Below are positions 5,696 through 7,865 of a DNA stretch of 7,865 nt, one piece after another. The stretch comes from Ga0074130 sp035565355 (GTDB taxonomy: Bacteria; Pseudomonadota; Gammaproteobacteria; Burkholderiales; Rhodocyclaceae): positions 1 through 7,865 of the forward strand of contig DATMSM010000064.1 of assembly GCA_035565355.1 (NCBI GenBank), in the 5' to 3' direction. Every line of letters starts with the position of its first letter. Position 1 is the first letter of the stretch. The position numbers and the translations under genes were made by a program. The notes under the pieces are model-generated. The model made no database searches. It saw only the letters and a program-made list of their open reading frames with translations, and was not told where the DNA came from.

Positions 5696-6599
5696 GAGCC
5701 TTTTGCTGATGTTCTTGCTGGCCTGCAGTGTGCAGGCCCAGCCGGAAAAACCCGAGTTGACCTCGCCGGCCGGCAGCCTTCTGATTGTCGGCGGCGGCGA
5801 TACGCCGGAGTCGGTGCAGAACCGCTTTGTCGAGCTGGCGACCCTGGACGGGTACGCTCGCGTGGCCGTGCTGCCTATGGCCAGCACGGCGTATGACGAG
5901 GAGGCCGGCGAGGTGATCGCCGATCTGTCGCGCCTGGGCGTGCAGGCCGATCTGCTGCTGCTTTCGGACCAGGAGCTGCACAGCGACGACGTGGCCGAAC
6001 GGCTGGCGGCGTATACGGGCTTCTGGTTCATCGGCGGCGATCAGACCCTGCTCGCCGATACGCTGCGCAATACGCGCGTGCTGGAGATGCTCTATCAGCG
6101 CTATATGGAGGGAGCCGTGATTGGCGGCACCTCGGCCGGCGCTTCGGTGATGTCCGGCATCATGCTGACGGGCCGGCTCAAGGTACCCGACGATGCGGCG
6201 GGCTTCGAGATGCTGAATATCGCGCGCGGCGTGATGGATCTTTCCTACGGCTTCGGTTTCATCAGCGGCGCCATCGTCGACCAGCATTTCATGAGCCGTG
6301 CCCGTTACAACCGCCTGATCAGTGCCGTGCTCGATCATCCGCTGATGCTGGGCGTCGGCATCGACGAGGAGACAGCGCTGCTGGTGCATCCCGACGGCAA
6401 CTGGGAAGTGCTTGGCAATTACTATGTGAAGATCTTCGACGCCTATCGTGCACTCATCATCGATGACGACGGCCCCATGGCCAAGGCCAGCGATATCCGC
6501 ATGCATGTGCTGCCCGAGGGCAGTCGCTTCAACACACGCACGCGCAAGGTGAGCTTTCCGGAAAACGGATTGGGAACGGATGATGCTGCAGCAAAATAA
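5682..6599 (+). CDS. Exported cyanophycinase-family serine peptidase (S51)
   Basis: Family members hydrolyse cyanophycin (Asp-Arg polymer) to beta-Asp-Arg dipeptides. From TTG at 5682 the product is 305 aa with a textbook Sec signal peptide, MTRGLSLLLMFLLACSVQA, cleaved before QPEKP; LLAC also loosely resembles a lipobox. The mature enzyme shows SLLIVGGGD (32-40), FIGGDQ (116-121), the nucleophile elbow GGTSAGAS with S151, DQHF with H202 and GIDEETAL with E229. The Ser-His-Glu spacing fits the triad known for Synechocystis CphB. This start was chosen on signal-peptide architecture only, because its ribosome site is weak. Alternatives are TTG 5511 (ggagg five bases upstream, 362 aa), TTG 5628 (323 aa) and ATG 5709 (296 aa, signal peptide too short). 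The 3' end overlaps the cytochrome c gene by 20 nt. No cyanophycin synthetase gene is visible, so the enzyme may act on external polymer or on another substrate. Confidence 0.88.
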   Translation: MTRGLSLLLMFLLACSVQAQPEKPELTSPAGSLLIVGGGDTPESVQNRFVELATLDGYARVAVLPMASTAYDEEAGEVIADLSRLGVQADLLLLSDQELHSDDVAERLAAYTGFWFIGGDQTLLADTLRNTRVLEMLYQRYMEGAVIGGTSAGASVMSGIMLTGRLKVPDDAAGFEMLNIARGVMDLSYGFGFISGAIVDQHFMSRARYNRLISAVLDHPLMLGVGIDEETALLVHPDGNWEVLGNYYVKIFDAYRALIIDDDGPMAKASDIRMHVLPEGSRFNTRTRKVSFPENGLGTDDAAAK

Positions 6600-6972
6600 A
6601 ACAGGCGCTGCCGCTGTTGCGCTTGGCTTTGCGCTGATTTTTTCGGGCGTTCAGGCAGCGTGTGCCGCAGGCGATGCGGAAGCCGGGCGGCAGGCTTTTG
6701 CCAAGTGCGCCAGTTGTCATCAGGTGCGCATTCCGCGCAGCAGCTTCGGCCCGCACCTGCATGGCGTGGTCGGACGGCCTGCAGCGGCGGCGACGGATTT
6801 CAGATATTCCGAGGCCATGCGCAAGTCAGGCATCGTGTGGACCGAGGAGGCGCTGCGTGTCTTCCTGCGGTCGCCCGACAAGGCCGTGCCCGGTACCAGC
6901 ATGCGCTTCAGGGGTGTCGGCAACGAGCGCGAGCTCGACGATCTGCTGGCCTATCTGCGCAGCGTGCGCTGA
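6580..6972 (+). CDS. Exported class I c-type cytochrome
   Basis: The 130-aa precursor has a hydrophobic signal sequence (GAAAVALGFALIFSGVQA), probably cleaved near ACA/AGDA at about residue 29, leaving a mature domain of about 101 aa in the periplasm. The single haem-binding motif CASCH is at 43-47. The downstream pattern FGPHLHGVVGR (56-66), FRYSEAMRKSGIVWTEE (74-90) and PGTSMRF, with axial-ligand candidate M108, is that of cytochrome c2/c550-type class I electron carriers. It ends with the usual C-terminal helix (ELDDLLAYLRSVR). Its ATG lies inside the end of the cyanophycinase gene (20-nt overlap), so the two are probably co-transcribed and perhaps translationally coupled. A functional link between them is not obvious. 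A second ATG follows directly (6583). The electron partner is unknown. Confidence 0.94.
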   Translation: MMLQQNKTGAAAVALGFALIFSGVQAACAAGDAEAGRQAFAKCASCHQVRIPRSSFGPHLHGVVGRPAAAATDFRYSEAMRKSGIVWTEEALRVFLRSPDKAVPGTSMRFRGVGNERELDDLLAYLRSVR

Positions 6973-6990
6973 CCGCGCGGGGCGTGCAGC

Positions 6991-7839
6991 CTACTTCTTC
7001 TTGCCGTTGCCACTGCTGGCGACGAAGGCCGGGCGGGCGCCTTCGCCCGGCGTGGCGCCCTTGAGCTTCTTCAGGTCGGCCTCGATATCGGTGGCGCGGT
7101 CGGCGGCAGAGGGGTGCGTCTTGTAGAGGCCAGCGAGTGCATTGCTGTCGCCCTTCATGGCAGCCAGGCGCTGCATGAATACCAGACAAGCACCCGGATC
7201 GTAGCCGGCCTTGGCGGCCAGCAGCACACCGTCCGAATCGGCTTCGCTTTCGGCGCTGCGATCCAGCCCCTTGCTGAAGATTTCCTTGCCCTCGTTGAGT
7301 AGCATCTTCTTGAGCTCGGCGTTCTGCGAGGAGGTCGAGGTCGCCGCCACCGCCAGGTTGGCGAGACCGTGGGTGCGCAGGGTGTTCTGCAGCACGGTAA
7401 GGTGGTGCTTGCGCGTGATGTGGCCGACTTCATGGCCGATGACGCAGGCGAGCTCGGCCTCGTTGCTGACGGCGTTGAGCATGCCGCGCGTGATCATGAC
7501 AATACCGCCGGGGGCGGCGAAGGCGTTGATGGCGGGCGATTCAACTGCTGCAAAACGCCAGGGCAGATTGGGGCGCGTGGACTGCAGCGCGACCCAGAGG
7601 CCGACGCTGTTCAGCTTGCGCTGCAGCTTTTCGTCGCGGATCAGGGGATAGCTGCCCAGGGTCGAGGCGGTGACGTCGCGGCCGATGGAGACTTCCTGCT
7701 GTTCCGACATCGAGCCCATGGATTCACTCTGCGCCAGGTTCTTGCCGGCTTCGAGCAAGGAGCCCAGGTCAAAGCTTTGTGCAGCGGCAGGTAAGGCCAG
7801 GGCGGCGCCCACGAGCAGAACGAGAAGCTGGCGGTTCAT
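6991..7839 (-). CDS. Exported M48-family zinc metallopeptidase (BepA/LoiP-like)
   Basis: The 282-aa precursor begins MNRQLLVLLVGAALALPAAA, a clear Sec signal peptide with cleavage before Q21; no other membrane segment is evident, which separates it from HtpX-type M48 enzymes. The zinc site is HEVGH (H136, E137, H140) with the third ligand E197 in ESEAD. The upstream block NAFAAPGGIVMITRGML (105-121) and the later THPSAADR (241-248) are typical of periplasmic M48 proteases such as BepA and LoiP, which act in outer-membrane protein quality control. H242 corresponds to the position of the BepA regulatory His as I recall it. There is no C-terminal TPR domain, so it resembles LoiP more closely in architecture. 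The tail ends in GNGKKK. GGAG at 7848-7851 lies eight bases before the ATG. It converges on the cytochrome c gene, 18 bp away. Confidence 0.94.
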   Translation of the reverse strand: MNRQLLVLLVGAALALPAAAQSFDLGSLLEAGKNLAQSESMGSMSEQQEVSIGRDVTASTLGSYPLIRDEKLQRKLNSVGLWVALQSTRPNLPWRFAAVESPAINAFAAPGGIVMITRGMLNAVSNEAELACVIGHEVGHITRKHHLTVLQNTLRTHGLANLAVAATSTSSQNAELKKMLLNEGKEIFSKGLDRSAESEADSDGVLLAAKAGYDPGACLVFMQRLAAMKGDSNALAGLYKTHPSAADRATDIEADLKKLKGATPGEGARPAFVASSGNGKKK

Positions 7840-7847
7840 GGTTCGGT

Positions 7848-7851
7848 CTCC
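7848..7851 (-). promoter_or_regulatory. Ribosome binding site of the M48 peptidase gene
   Basis: On the minus strand GGAG lies eight bases before the ATG at 7839, within ggagaccgaacc. It supports this start, as does the signal peptide that begins there. The promoter must lie beyond the window edge. Confidence 0.7.
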
Positions 7852-7865
7852 AATGCGGGGGCGCT

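Noticed and set aside
7028..7051. Inverted repeat gccgggcg/cgcccggc as a terminator for the cytochrome c gene.
   Set aside because: It lies within the M48 coding region, has no T-run, and short GC palindromes are frequent in this base composition.

Overview
The window suggests a high-GC Gram-negative proteobacterium, most plausibly a betaproteobacterium (for example Rhodocyclales-like). This rests on base composition, the long diguanylate cyclase with an uncharacterised N-terminus, the NarL-type two-component pair, a bacterial tRNA-Thr with encoded CCA, and several Sec-exported proteins. The assignment is inference, because no rRNA or other phylogenetic marker is present.

Layout. Positions 1-1281 (+) hold the 3' part of a Sel1-repeat protein whose start lies outside the window. 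A 58-bp convergent gap follows, with a strong G/C-rich hairpin (1284-1331) and a perfect 22-bp palindrome (1333-1354) that overlaps the stop codon of the next gene. Positions 5308 down to 1340 (-) form a compact three-gene operon, transcribed in this order: a sensor histidine kinase with a degenerate receiver-like N-terminus and a PAS domain; a NarL/FixJ-type response regulator; and a GGDEF diguanylate cyclase with an intact product-inhibition site. The gaps are 5 and 7 bp. This looks like a signalling cassette linking a stimulus to transcriptional control and c-di-GMP production.

Positions 5309-5393 are a short divergent regulatory region. It carries a perfect TATAAT box with a GC-rich discriminator for tRNA-Thr(UGU) (5394-5469, +). 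After a 212-nt stretch without a clear gene comes an exported cyanophycinase-family peptidase (S51; ends 6599, start uncertain). It overlaps by 20 nt with a small exported class I cytochrome c (6580-6972, +). Converging on these is an exported M48-family zinc metallopeptidase (6991-7839, -), which resembles periplasmic BepA/LoiP-type quality-control proteases.

No transposase, CRISPR array, phage gene or integration signature is visible, and the region reads as ordinary chromosome. The points most worth a second look are the kinase with a dead receiver domain in an operon with a diguanylate cyclase, the paired palindromes between the convergent genes, and the unresolved translation start of the cyanophycinase.
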